A DNA stretch of 64,000 nucleotides, taken from contig JBHEQT010000005.1 in NCBI GenBank assembly GCA_046530785.1, positions 115,303 through 179,302 of the forward strand. Reading direction: 5' to 3'. Of the stretch, positions 1 through 11,900 are shown piece by piece (the first letter of the stretch is position 1; the number at the start of each line of letters is the position of its first letter). Below the pieces are notes generated by a model. The model saw only the letters and a program-made list of their open reading frames with translations, did no database searches and had not been told where the DNA came from. Position numbers and translations under genes: made by a program. Source of the stretch: Arsenophonus sp046530785. Its GTDB lineage: Bacteria > Pseudomonadota > Gammaproteobacteria > Enterobacterales > Enterobacteriaceae.

Positions 1-834
1 ACAAAACGAATACATACTTGTTATTACCAAGCAATAACAACTACCGGTAGACTCTCTTCCCGTGATCCTAATTTACAAAATATTCCAGTTAGAACTGAGG
101 AAGGTAGAAAGATTCGTCAAGCGTTTATTGCTCGTAAAGGTTACAAAATTCTATCCGCAGATTATTCACAAATTGAATTGCGTATTATGGCTCATTTTTC
201 ACAAGATAAAGAATTATATGATATTTTTTCGAAAGAACAAGATATTCATAGCGTAACAGCAGCAGAAATTTTTGATGTATTATTACCCGACGTTACCAAT
301 GAACAGCGTCGTAGTGCAAAAGCAATTAATTTCGGTTTAATGTATGGTATGAGCAGTTTTAGATTATCCCATCAGTTAGGTATTACTCGTAGCCAGGCAC
401 AGAATTATATAAATCGTTATTTTAATCGTTATTCTGGTATTTTAAATTATATAGAGCTTTCCCGTAAGAAAGCTTCGGAACAAGGATATGTTGAAACCTT
501 AGAAGGACGTCGACTCTATTTGCCTGATATTAATTCTTATAATGTAATAAAACGTAAAGCATCAGAACGTGAAGCAATTAATGCACCAATGCAAGGAACA
601 GCAGCAGATATTATAAAAAAAACAATGATATCACTAGATAAATGGATTGAAACTGTAAAACCTGATCTCTATATATTGATGCAAGTACATGATGAATTAG
701 TATTTGAAGTAAAAGAGTCTGCCATTGATCAGTCAAAACAAAAAATTCGACAATTAATGGAAAAAAGTATACAATTAACCGTTCCACTAAAAGTTTTTAT
801 TGGTATTGGTGATAATTGGGATGAAGCACATTAA
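1..834 (+). CDS. polA: DNA polymerase I, C-terminal part (cut by window start)
   Basis: The open frame runs from base 1 to the TAA at 832-834 and gives 277 residues, matching the last third of DNA polymerase I (928 aa in E. coli). This is the palm and fingers of the polymerase domain, which fills gaps in repair and replaces RNA primers. Visible motifs are TGRLSS and DPNLQNIPVR near the start, motif A SADYSQIELR (catalytic Asp at fragment residue 54), the O-helix RRSAKAINFGLMYG (Met where E. coli has Ile), and motif C QVHDELVFEV (catalytic Asp at fragment residue 231). The C-terminus NWDEAH matches the family end. The 5' part and any exonuclease domains lie outside the window. engB follows convergently after a 394-base gap, the same neighbour as in E. 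coli. Both catalytic aspartates are kept, so the enzyme is probably functional. Confidence 0.97.
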   Translation, partial: TKRIHTCYYQAITTTGRLSSRDPNLQNIPVRTEEGRKIRQAFIARKGYKILSADYSQIELRIMAHFSQDKELYDIFSKEQDIHSVTAAEIFDVLLPDVTNEQRRSAKAINFGLMYGMSSFRLSHQLGITRSQAQNYINRYFNRYSGILNYIELSRKKASEQGYVETLEGRRLYLPDINSYNVIKRKASEREAINAPMQGTAADIIKKTMISLDKWIETVKPDLYILMQVHDELVFEVKESAIDQSKQKIRQLMEKSIQLTVPLKVFIGIGDNWDEAH

Positions 835-1228
835 AAATGTTAATTTTTGTTAACTTTAAAATGAAGTTATTAGGTAATTACTCACTTTTATTATAATGGT
901 TGAATCAATTTTTTAAGAATTAATATAAAGATAATCATTAAAATATATAAATAACTAATTATAGATAAAATCTCTTAAGATAAGAGATTAGGATTAATTG
1001 AAATAAATTAACATCATTAATTAATATTACTTCTAATAAAATAATAGAAATACTTTATTTTCAATAAATTAGTTTATATATAATATAAAATATTAATTTT
1101 TTAAAGTTTATTTACTTAATATAATCAAATCAGATGATATTAAATTTTTATATAATGATATTTAAAATTTTTTATTAAAAAATAAAAATAGAAGTAATAA
1201 ATAATCTTTAAATTATCTATTAATTAAA
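835..1228. other. polA-engB spacer with no gene seen
   Basis: About 390 bases of very A+T-rich DNA lie between the convergent polA and engB genes. The one structured element is a perfect 9-bp hairpin at 969-989 (arm AATCTCTTA, loop AGA), which could end transcription from either side but has no strong T-run. In E. coli this gap holds the small RNA gene spf (Spot 42). I could not find a sequence resembling it here. Confidence 0.5.
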
Positions 1229-1852
1229 TTACCTATGTTTAAAATTTTTATTTTTAATCCATTCTTCTAATTTGAGTTGTAATTTATCAACACCTATGTT
1301 TTTCAACGAAGAAAAAATTTGAACTTCTATACTATTACTCAATCCTTTTAATCTATTACGTACTTCTATAACTTCATATTTTTGTTTATTATATGATATT
1401 TTGTCTGCTTTAGTTAATAATACAAATATAGGTATATTCATCCATACAGACCATTCAATTATTTTTATATCCATATTTTTTAGTGAATGACGAATATCCA
1501 TTAATATAATTAACCCTTTTAAGCATTTTCTTTTTTGTAAATATTCACTTAATGTTTGTTGCCATTTTTGTTTAATTGATCCAAGAACTTTTGCATAACC
1601 GTACCCAGGTAAATCAACAAGTTTAATCCCATCTGCAATTTCGAAAAGATTAATTAATTGTGTTCTGCCAGGTTTTTTACTGGTGTAAGCTAATTTTTTT
1701 TGTTGTGTAAGTGCATTTAATGCACTAGATTTACCTACATTAGATCGACCAATAAATGCAATTTCTATACCATAATCATTTGGTAAATATCGAATATCAG
1801 GAGCACTCGTAATAAATTTTGTTTGGTAATAATTACAATTTTTGTTTGTCAT
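1229..1852 (-). CDS. engB: Ribosome biogenesis GTPase EngB (YihA/YsxC)
   Basis: Essential small GTPase of the TRAFAC class needed for assembly of the large ribosomal subunit. All G motifs are visible: G1 GRSNVGKSS, G2 TSKKPGRTQ, G3 DLPGYGYA and G4 TKAD, with the family-typical N-terminal segment SAPDIRYLP. I place the start at the ATG ending at 1852 (MTNKNCNYYQTKF), giving 207 residues against 210 in E. coli, because similarity begins there. An adjacent ATG at 1855 and an upstream one at 1879 are possible, and none has a strong ribosome-binding site. It is convergent with polA, as in E. coli. The acidic C-terminal tail of the E. coli protein is replaced by a short basic end (NKNFKHR). Confidence 0.95.
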   Translation of the reverse strand: MTNKNCNYYQTKFITSAPDIRYLPNDYGIEIAFIGRSNVGKSSALNALTQQKKLAYTSKKPGRTQLINLFEIADGIKLVDLPGYGYAKVLGSIKQKWQQTLSEYLQKRKCLKGLIILMDIRHSLKNMDIKIIEWSVWMNIPIFVLLTKADKISYNKQKYEVIEVRNRLKGLSNSIEVQIFSSLKNIGVDKLQLKLEEWIKNKNFKHR

Positions 1853-3275
1853 CATTCTTTCTCTTTGATTTAGATACAAAATAGAAAGATTATAATCTTA
1901 ATCGATTAAATTAAAATGATAATACGATATAAAAAAATAGATAGATGTTATATCTCTTAATAAATTTATCAAAAATATTTTTAATAAAAATAGAATTTGA
2001 AAAAATAAATCTATATCTAATTAGGTAAATTTAGGATAGTTTATAATACTTATATTTTTTATATTAACTTCTAATAAGAGAAGAAAGTATTTTAATTCAT
2101 TTTATAAATGAATTATTAAAGAAATTTGAATTATAAAATATTTTATATGTATATATTGATAATGTATTTCTTTCTTGTTAATATCTTCTATTTTTTATCG
2201 AACTAGGAATCTAGTATATTATAAAATTAGTAAATTTGAAATCTGTAAAAGTTTGAGATGCAATTAAATAATAAAAAGTTATTTATAACAAAAAAACAAA
2301 TTTATACAATTTTTAAAGATTTCTAATATGAAAAATATTATTTTGATAAATTATACTTTTCATAATTTATAGTAATAATTTTATTAGTGATTTATATATC
2401 AAATTAAATATTCGCTTATGAAGCAAGAAAATAAAAACTGATAATAAGTTCATTAATTTATCTGAAAATATTTTAATGGTTAAGAGAAGAACATCTAAAG
2501 ATAGAGTGGAGTGGAGAGGATAAAGAATTTTTCTTATGCTAATAAAAATGCAGTATTGAAATTATGATTAATCTGATTTTAGTTATACCGTTTTTGTAAA
2601 ATGATTAAAAAGTAGATTTTTAATAAATTTTAAGAGTCAAATATAAAATATTATTGGATAACAATATATTAGAAATTAATTGTAAAGAAATAGTGGGAGG
2701 GAAGATAAGAAACTGTTATTATTTTTAAGTTTTATTTTATTTAAAATTGATTATTAAATCATTTTTAACTTAATTATTAACTATTAAATCAATTATATAT
2801 TAATTAATATATAATATAAAAAATCGAATATAAAATGTAAAAAATTTTTTAGTAAGTAAAAGATGCTGAAAGCAATTAAGATAGGAATCTTAAAGAAAAA
2901 TTAATTAATAATATGAAAGTATATGTTACAAATATAGAAAAATAAAAAAATATAAATTGGATTTTATGAAGTTGATGATAAAGAATCAATCTTTTGATTA
3001 AAAATATTGATAGATTGAAAATGAATATTAAAATATTTTAAAATATAATTAAAATTATTTAAAAGACATAATATTTATTATATTAATAATTTCGTAGTTT
3101 TAAATTGTTTTTAAATAAAATATTTTTATTTTTAGTTATAAGCTATCTCTATGACCAAAATCATGGTAATTATATTTTTATTATAAAGGATATTACAATC
3201 TATATAATTTGATTTTAATTATAAAAGATCACAACTAAGGATTGTATTACTTTAAAATCACTTGGATAATTAGTT
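1853..3275. other. Decayed spacer between engB and pabA
   Basis: About 1.4 kb at roughly 80% A+T, with stops in all frames and no ORF worth calling. A few purine-rich patches with more G (around 2490-2520 and 2690-2710) stand out from the background, but I could not assign them to a gene. It is probably remnant coding DNA, judging by the proven pseudogenes elsewhere in the window. engB and pabA are not neighbours in E. coli, so an older rearrangement point may lie here. Confidence 0.5.
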
Positions 3276-3851
3276 ATGCTTTTGATAATTGATAACTATG
3301 ATTCGTTTACTTATAACCTTTATCAATATTTTTGTGAATTGGGGAGTGATGTTTTAGTTAAGAGAAATAATACAGTAACTATCTCAGAGATAGAAAAATT
3401 AGCACCAACACATTTAGTTATTTCACCAGGGCCATGTACGCCTAATGATTCTGGTATTTCACTAAATACAATTTCACATTTTGCAGGTAAAATTCCAATT
3501 TTAGGTGTTTGTCTTGGTCATCAAGCAATTTGTCAAGTTTTTGGTGGTTCTATTGTCAAAGCGAGAAAAATAATGCATGGTAAGGTATCAGCAGTTTATC
3601 ATAATCAAAAAGGTATTTTTAAAGGATTAAATCGTTCATTACAAGTTACTCGATATCATTCGTTAGTAATTGATTTTAAAAGATTACCTGATGTTTTTGA
3701 AATTACTGCATGGACGTTACGTGATGGAAATTTTGATGAAATCATGGCTATTAAACATAAAACATTATCTATTGAAGGCGTTCAATTTCATCCAGAAAGT
3801 ATATTGAGTGAGAAAGGATATGAATTATTGAGTACTTTTCTAAATTATTAA
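3276..3851 (+). CDS. pabA: Aminodeoxychorismate synthase glutaminase subunit (PabA)
   Basis: Class I glutamine amidotransferase that supplies ammonia to PabB to convert chorismate into 4-amino-4-deoxychorismate, the p-aminobenzoate branch of folate synthesis. The 191 residues (187 in E. coli) begin LLIIDNYDSFTYNLYQY. The nucleophile Cys79 sits in GVCLGHQ, the oxyanion loop SPGPCTPND is present, and the His172/Glu174 pair lies in GVQFHPES, so the triad is complete. Paralogous anthranilate synthase glutaminases (TrpG) look alike, but the start and overall match favour PabA. pabB is not in the window. In E. coli pabA lies upstream of argD and crp on the way to tusDCB-rpsL. Here pabA also precedes tusDCB, but everything between has decayed except one exporter gene. 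The ribosome-binding site is weak. Confidence 0.93.
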   Translation: MLLIIDNYDSFTYNLYQYFCELGSDVLVKRNNTVTISEIEKLAPTHLVISPGPCTPNDSGISLNTISHFAGKIPILGVCLGHQAICQVFGGSIVKARKIMHGKVSAVYHNQKGIFKGLNRSLQVTRYHSLVIDFKRLPDVFEITAWTLRDGNFDEIMAIKHKTLSIEGVQFHPESILSEKGYELLSTFLNY

Positions 3852-5394
3852 TTTGTAAGATATAATTATATCTATATTCATAAATATCTTTATTTTTATG
3901 AAAAGTTTTAAATAAAATTTATATCTATAGGTAGAATATATTCCTTCTATTATTATAAAAATAGTGTTTTTTACTGCTTCTTTATCAAAAGAGCAGTAGC
4001 AAATATACTAAAATGGTAAAATAATCCATTTATAAAGGTATTTATAAAAATAAAAATGAGTTTTTTAACAAAATTTATTTTTATTGATAAAATTCCTTAA
4101 AAGATATTTAAAAGAAAATTTTTTCTTTTATATAGAAGAAATTTTGTTCTTCCTTTAAATTTTCAATAAAAGATATAAAAATTGATTTAGATTTTAGAGC
4201 ACAAATTAAAATCACTATGAAATTTTCATCCTAGATAAAGAAGCGATTTTAGTATTAAAAGAAGGACTAAAAGGTATACAATAGATTATATACGTTAAAG
4301 TTAATATAGGTACGAAAAAGTTCTGGTATTATAGTTTTATATATCACTTCCATTTTCCGGAAAAATTCGTTGTAGTTTTTTTTGAATAACTTTTATTCTG
4401 AGATATTAAGAAATTACCTTTTTCTTTTATTTAAAATTAATAATAGTGGGAAAGAATATTATTCTAATTAACAAAATATTATATTTTTAGAGACATTGTA
4501 TTTATGTAACACAACTATCATCGCTGTTTTTTATGCTTAATATTATTAGATATTTATTTAACATCTCATACAACTTTCAATATTACAAAATAATTACTTT
4601 TGAATAAGTAATTTTTCTAATAAGAAAAATTCTTGGATAATTGGAATAGATTATACTTCTATTAGTAATAGAAATATTTTTTATCTTTAAGATTGTGTAA
4701 TTGTTTATAATCAAAATAAATAAAAATAATATAAATTCATTATTTTATTATATTGAATCAAGAAATAATGAACTTTGGTACCGAATAAATTTTATTCTGT
4801 AATTATCTTACAGTAATTTAGTAAATAATGTTCATAAAAATAAGAAAATAATTTTAATAAAAATTGCAAGTTTATAAAACTAAATAAGAAAAAGATGAAT
4901 ATAAAGTATTAAATATAAAAAATTTTCAGTTTTTACTTTTAAATATAAAAGATTAATATCTTACTTCACCAAGGTAAATTAGCCAAAAGATTGGAAATTG
5001 GTATTTTATATTTATAATTTTCTGTTATTTAAAATAATAAAGGATATAACTCACTTCAAAGAAGTGAGTTATAAATATAGGTATAATTTTTTATAAAGGT
5101 ACTTTTAAATCTATAAAAATTTTCATTTAATGATTATTGCTTCTACGAAGATATAGATTCACTTTAGGAAAAGTAAAATAACTATTATATAATTTAGAAA
5201 CTATCATAACAGTTTTATTTGTGATCTTATTTCTATAAGATTTTGTTAAATATAGCTTATATATTTTTTTAAAAAAAATCTTAATTAAAAATAAACTTAT
5301 GATTATTTAGTTTAAAATTAATAATCATTATATATTAGTATTGTATTACTATACCTAATTTAAAAATCAATGATGGTTAATAAAAGGATCTTAA
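3852..5394. other. Decayed spacer between pabA and the LysE-type gene
   Basis: About 1.5 kb with no credible ORF, strongly A+T-rich. In E. coli argD follows pabA directly, so a dead argD is the likeliest content, but I could not line up any convincing ArgD motif. A perfect 13-bp hairpin at 5045-5073 (arm TATAACTCACTTC, loop AAA) is the clearest structure. It resembles a terminator stem without a T-run. Confidence 0.45.
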
Positions 5395-5994
5395 ATGAAT
5401 TATGATCTAATTTTATCTCTATTCACTTTTTTATTTATTGCTTCAATTACTCCTGGTCCAAATAATTTATTGTTTACATCATCAGGTGCTCAATATGGTT
5501 TATGGAATTCAATACCTTTAATGTTTGGTATAATATTAGGTATTCAGATCATTCTATTTATTTCTGCTGCTAGTTTTTCTGTTTTTTTATTTTCACCGAA
5601 ATTACAAATTACAATGAAAATTATTGGAAGTTTTTATTTATTATGGATCGCTTGGAAACTTGTGACATCCCACTATGTGCAGATTAATAGAAAGACTCAA
5701 GTAGTTAAATCAATTAAATGGTATCAAGGAACTTTATTGCAATTTCTGAATCCTAAATCATGGATGATCGTGTTAGGAGCAGTTAGTAGTTATAGTACTT
5801 CTGATAATTATATCAATTCAATCTTGATTATAACTTTTGTTATGTTTATTGTTAATTTAATCGGTAGTTTTATTTGGATTAGTTTTGGTTCGTTAATTAA
5901 CATTCTTCTTTTTCGTAGAGAGAATTCTTGTTTTATTTTTAATCTTACAATGAGTATTTTTACACTTTCCTCTATCCCTTTTATTTGGTTGTAA
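5395..5994 (+). CDS. LysE/RhtB-family amino-acid exporter
   Basis: A 199-residue, very hydrophobic protein with about six membrane-spanning stretches. It carries the family signature ITPGPNNLLFTSSGAQYG near residue 18 and a second conserved block, QGTLLQFLNPKSWMIVLGAV, around residues 110-129 in the cytoplasmic-loop/TM4 region. These mark the LysE/RhtB superfamily of inner-membrane exporters of amino acids such as threonine, homoserine, cysteine or lysine. It is nearer to the EamB/RhtB type than to ArgO, but the substrate cannot be read from sequence. The length is normal for the family (195-210 aa). AAGGA lies 7 bases before the ATG, a good ribosome-binding site. It stands alone between decayed stretches of 1.5 kb and 9.9 kb, and its composition is more A+T-rich than its translation-gene neighbours. 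It is intact now but may be drifting. Confidence 0.75.
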   Translation: MNYDLILSLFTFLFIASITPGPNNLLFTSSGAQYGLWNSIPLMFGIILGIQIILFISAASFSVFLFSPKLQITMKIIGSFYLLWIAWKLVTSHYVQINRKTQVVKSIKWYQGTLLQFLNPKSWMIVLGAVSSYSTSDNYINSILIITFVMFIVNLIGSFIWISFGSLINILLFRRENSCFIFNLTMSIFTLSSIPFIWL

Positions 5995-8900
5995 TATTGA
6001 TATTAAAAAAATTTAGTTTTTACAATGAATTTAAATGGAATTCTTATTAGAGTAGAAATAAGTAAATTATAATTAAATAAATAAATCAAATACATAAGTA
6101 TATTATTAAAATAGTTATTGTAAAACTTCATTGATAAAATTAGAAGTTAATTTTGATTGAAAATTAAAATTGGAGACTAATTGTTAGTTTCGATAAGGTA
6201 ATTACTGAATAAACTCCATCCAAACTACCTCCTTCCGACCTAGGATAAGTAATTATAAAAGAGGTTTAACTCGTTTAGTAAAGATCCAGGTATACAGATT
6301 AAAAGTTAGTAATACATAATAAACTTGTTATAAATGCTTCGTGTATCTAATTATAAAAGTAAGAATTTTAACTATTTTTGATATATTTTGTGCTAATTTA
6401 TATAAATCTTACTTTAATCTATAAAACTCATAGATAAATATCTAAATGCTTTTGAGATTAATATAATACTAGTATTTAGTAGTATTTATATAACTGATCG
6501 AATTCTCTCGATTAATATTAGACTGAATATTGTTGACTAGTTATTTTATTAAACAAAAATAACATCTATTATTCAGATAGAAATTTAGTATTAAATATTA
6601 AAAATATTTAAAAACTTCTTATTATAGAAGAGATATTTATATATTTTCTTAAAAATAAAAAATTTATTTTTGAAATTTAATATTATTTAATAAAAAAATT
6701 TTCAAACGTAAAATAAAATAAAAATGTCAATAGTTATATTTTAATTATTCACAATTGTTCTCACACATTAATTTTTCTACTACAATCAAACTAAAAATAT
6801 TTAAAAATAAATTATCAGAAAAGATATTTAATTATGAATTATAAATTAATTTATTAGATTATGAAAATTAACCGATAACCAAAGATTGATAATTCTATTT
6901 ATTTCCAATCCATAATTGATAATAGTATCCTCCCCTTTTTACTTTAAAAGAAAAATTTAACATTCAAAATGAGGCATATGAATTTTTTAATTGAATATAT
7001 TAAAACTATAGAAAATATTATTTTGAAAAAATGTTAGTAGATATCTTCATCATAAAAAAGATTAAATTCTTCATATATATAAATTATATTTACATAAAAA
7101 TCATGGATAATCAACAAAATTAAATGATGTAGAGAAGATAGTTGATATTATCTAAAATATTCTTACTATTAATTTTAATAATAAATCTTATTCTTTTCAG
7201 TTAGTGAAAAGAACCCCATCATAATAATTTAGTTAAATAGAAAAAGCTAATCTTTTAAATAATAAAGGAAGCTGAATAGCTTTACATTTAGGTAAGTTAT
7301 TAACTATTAATTGTTAATTATATCAAAGTAAGTAATAAAAGAGAAAAATTTTAAAGAGAATGATTCAGTAGGACTAGGAAACTTCAATATTAGATAAATA
7401 TGATAAATTAAGTAATTGATATTGTTAAAAACGAAATATCGATTCATATTAAAACTAATAAAAGTGTAGAAAGATAATATTGAGTTTTAGTTTTAAAAAG
7501 AGAAAATCTTTTAAGATGGTTAAATCATATAAGAGTATAGGTTCTACTATATATATTAGATTAAAATATAGAAAGTATGAGGTAAGGAAAGAAATTATAA
7601 AAATTTAATAAAAATTGAAACTTTCTCTGTAAACTTATCCTGAAGATAACAAAGAAGAAGTGTTAGAAAAAACGAGCTTCGATTTTAATAAATTTATCGG
7701 TTTATTAAATATCATAATGTTGATATCTGAATAATCAAAAAAAATCTATCTAAATTTTAGAGTGCAATATATTATAAAATTAATAAATATTTTAGATAAT
7801 CATAAAATAGATAGAATCAGAAAAAAAGGTTTAATAAAAATATCTACATTAATGAGATAATAAAATAAAAAATTTCTATAAAAGAAAAACATCAGCAATA
7901 AAAATAGAACAAAATGATGTAGTATTTTTGTTAAATAAAATTTAACTTTAAATTTAAGTAAAAAAAGAGATACCAATTAGAAATAATAATCAATTCACAT
8001 AATAATTATATAAATAACGTTTTCAAGAATAAAGTGTGATTATTGAACTTAAGTATTATACCTTAAAGTTAATAAGAATAATTTTACATAATTTACTTTA
8101 TAACTAAAATATTACAGATAAAAACGAATAAAATATTAATAATGTTAAGATTAAAAGAATTAATAGTATCATTATAAAGTATTTATACTGAAGAAAATTT
8201 ATTATTATATTCGGAATATGTATTCCATTATTAAAATAACTTAGCAATAGATTTATTATAATAAGTGAACCATTAGAATTTTAAATTCTAATAATTTAAA
8301 ATTATTAGAAAATTATATAGATCATTACAATGATAGAAATATAAAACATTAAGTAAAAATATATTTTTTAAAATAATTAAGAAAAATAATAAAATTATTT
8401 TCGTTAATATTTCAAAAAAAATAATAAATTAATCGAAATAAAACTCTCTATAAGTAAGGTGCATAATGGTAAAAATTGGATAAAATTTAATAAATTTCAG
8501 TGAATTTTTTAATTTTCAATTGTTTTATGCTGTCAATAAAAATTTTGTAACTCATTGTTATTTTATAACATCATTTTATTTCAGTTTTCTTTGATAATAA
8601 ATTGATTTATTTTTCTCTTGATTTAAACATTATCAAAAATTTAATATAATTTGTTCTTTCACTGTTTTTAATAATTCTTATGATACTAAGATCTTTTTGA
8701 AATAATTTTGTTAATAATCATATTTAGTAATATGTTATGTATTATTGTATTGTTTATTTTTATACTTTAAATAGTATTTTTATCTTTTCCAATAATTAAC
8801 AATATCCTTTCTGAGAATTTTATTAATTTTTAAAATGATTTCTTTTAAAAGAAACATTGTGATGCCTCTCCCAGTATCCTATTTTAGGGATAAAGATTTC

Positions 8901-11900
8901 CTCTCACAAAAATATTATTATCATTAGATAGAATTTGTTTAATTTATTTAAAGAATTAAAATAACTAAAAATCATAATGATTATAATTTTATAATACTTC
9001 TTTATAGTAAATTATATACTTATCTTTTCTTTTTTATTCTTAATTACGTTCTATTGGTGGAGCCATGACAATATGTTATTATCAATTAATAATTTTGCAT
9101 TTCTTTCTAACTATAAAATTAATTTACTGGATATATTGAGATTCTGGATATTATGAAATTTTTAGTAATCAGTATATTAAATATTATTTTTCGGATATAT
9201 TATTTTTTCTTTGTAAAAACATAAATTACTTTAGTATCGATGATTGATATCATTTCAATAATTAAATATATATTGTTTTACTGTTAAAACTATAACTAAG
9301 AGATAGAAAAATAGAGTTTTATTGTTTTAAGCATGGGTTTCATAATTAAAAATTTAAATTTATCAATGGATATATGAATTTATTTTATTTAAATCATAGA
9401 AGAAAAATTCTATTTTTAGTATTTGTTTATATGTGTAAATAAAATTTTAAGATAGATTTTTCTATCTTATCTAGATGGGGGATTTCTATTATTCTTTTGA
9501 AATTAATAGGTATTATTTAGATAATTAATTTTTCTTTTTAATAATATTTCCTGTTTAGATGGTTATAAAAGGAAAATTTTCAAGGTTATTATTTTAATGC
9601 AATGAATTATAATTTCAGTAATAAAGTTGAGAATATCATTAACATTATATGGTCTATTATTCATCAGTTGTAGGTTCGGGATATATTTGTGGAAAATTTT
9701 AATTGAAGTTAAAAGATTTAAGATCATTAATAAAAATTGTAAATTAATTTCAACATTTTATGATTTAAAGAAAACTTTCATGTTAATCAGTTATTAAAAT
9801 TATTAATATATTTTACGAATGAGAAAGAAGTGAATATAATTTTTCATTTTTATTTAAAATGTTCCTAAATATTCTAAGAAGTATTAGAAATAATGTAAGA
9901 AAATTAATCATTATATTGAAGAATAGGATAATTTATTAAAGATGAGTGAGTAATAGATATTTTTATCTTCCTGTTTAATTATTTTTTAACGTATTTAATA
10001 CATCTTATTTTTTGATTAAAAAACTATTTTTACATTTAAATAATAAATAAGAGAAATAAGAAAATAAGAGAAAAGATTAACAATAACATTATTCTTATTA
10101 ATTATAATAATATTAAGTTTAATCTATTTTTGAGTAAAATTTTTATATTTTATGTTAGTTAACAGGAGATCAAAATAAAGATCTCTACCTTTATTTTAAA
10201 AAAATAAAAAGTGATTATTTATATTAAAAATATAATAATAAATAATTTATTTATAGATGTAAAACAAATTAATTGTTATTAAATTTTATGAAATAGGTTG
10301 TTCTTAAAGAACACTGATCTTAAATTACTTATTATTTGATAAACAAGGAATCGTAATCAAATAGATATGAATAAACTTATATAAAACTATTCATTAATCA
10401 AATCTATATAAAGGATAATTTAATACTTATTGCATAAAAAATTAATTAAAAAAAATTTCTCTTTATAGAGAGATAAAATGAATTAATTATTAGGTTTTTA
10501 ATAAATTTTTCTATATTAAATAATAATTTATAAGAATTATGGATTATTAGAATTGATAGTTGATTAAATTAGTAATAAAATATCTCCATTATAATTTAAT
10601 AATAAAAAAATTACTATCTTAGTTGAATTATAAATCATTATAATTAGATAACAAGAGTCCTATAACAAGTATTTAAAAAAATTTAAATCACTATTTTATT
10701 TAGTAAAAATATACTTGTGAAGTATTAGAAATATCTAAAAAATAGAAAGATAATCTGATTTTCTTTAATTAGCAATAAGAAAATAATCCATTAGTGAATT
10801 AGTTGAATTATTTTTTTTGAAAAACATTTTTAGTAAAAATGAATGTCGTAATTTATCAATTTCTTTTAATATTATTTAATATATACTAAATAATAATTAT
10901 ATTTCTTATATCCTTATTAAAAATAGAAAGTAAAATTCAGATCATGAATCATAAATTCTTGTTTAACTATTAATAAATTAAAGGAATAGTAATTTTTGAT
11001 TATTTTATTCATAAAATATTATATTTTCATTAATTCAATCTTTTTTATTAATTACTATTTATAATAAATCTGCATCGAATAAATTTAAATTAATATTCAA
11101 GTTTTTATTATATTTTGAAGTTTTCTTACTAGTATTTAAGAAAATTGATTTAGAGTTTTTTTGAATAAATTATATGACGAACTGTTTTTACTAAGTAAAT
11201 TTTCATACTATTAAATTTATAATTTAAATATGTCAAATTTTATTCTTACTACTGTTGATTATTTGTATGGAAATTATATAATAGAAAATTAATTGGTTTT
11301 CTTTATAAAATATTTTATTACATAGCTAATTATCTTATAAATTAAGTATAAAAAGAAGATAAATAATACTGAAAATATGAAAGATTTTATCTTTATCCAG
11401 TTTTATTAAGATTTTATAAAATAATCTAATATTAGCATTTTATTTTTATTTTTTTTACGAGTAGAAATTCATATAATATCAGGGTTAGTATTGAATTTGA
11501 CTGAAAATATTTCATTCTTTATTGATAGATAATTTATTATTTAGCAATTATTTTATTTTTTAGATAGAATCGGGGATATTCCTGAAATAGTTTTTCACTA
11601 CTTCTCACATTCTTATTATATAAAATTATAAAATTTATAGAAAAATTTTTATCGATTTTTAAGATATTTATGGATGGTTTAATAATGGGATTATTATAAA
11701 CTTTATAATTAATTGAAAACTTATATAAAATATTTTGTAAGTTTACTGTTAAATTTTATTTTTATTGATTTAACGCTTGATTTATTAATCTTTTATCGAA
11801 TGTATTTAAAAATAGTCGTCGATATTGTAACTTTTAGTAAAATTAGAATTTTCATTCTTTAAGTACTTTAAATTTTTTAATACAGGGAGAAAATTATTCT

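Noticed and set aside
62..256. 64-residue ORF inside polA
   Set aside because: Out of frame with the clear DNA polymerase I reading frame that runs from base 1.
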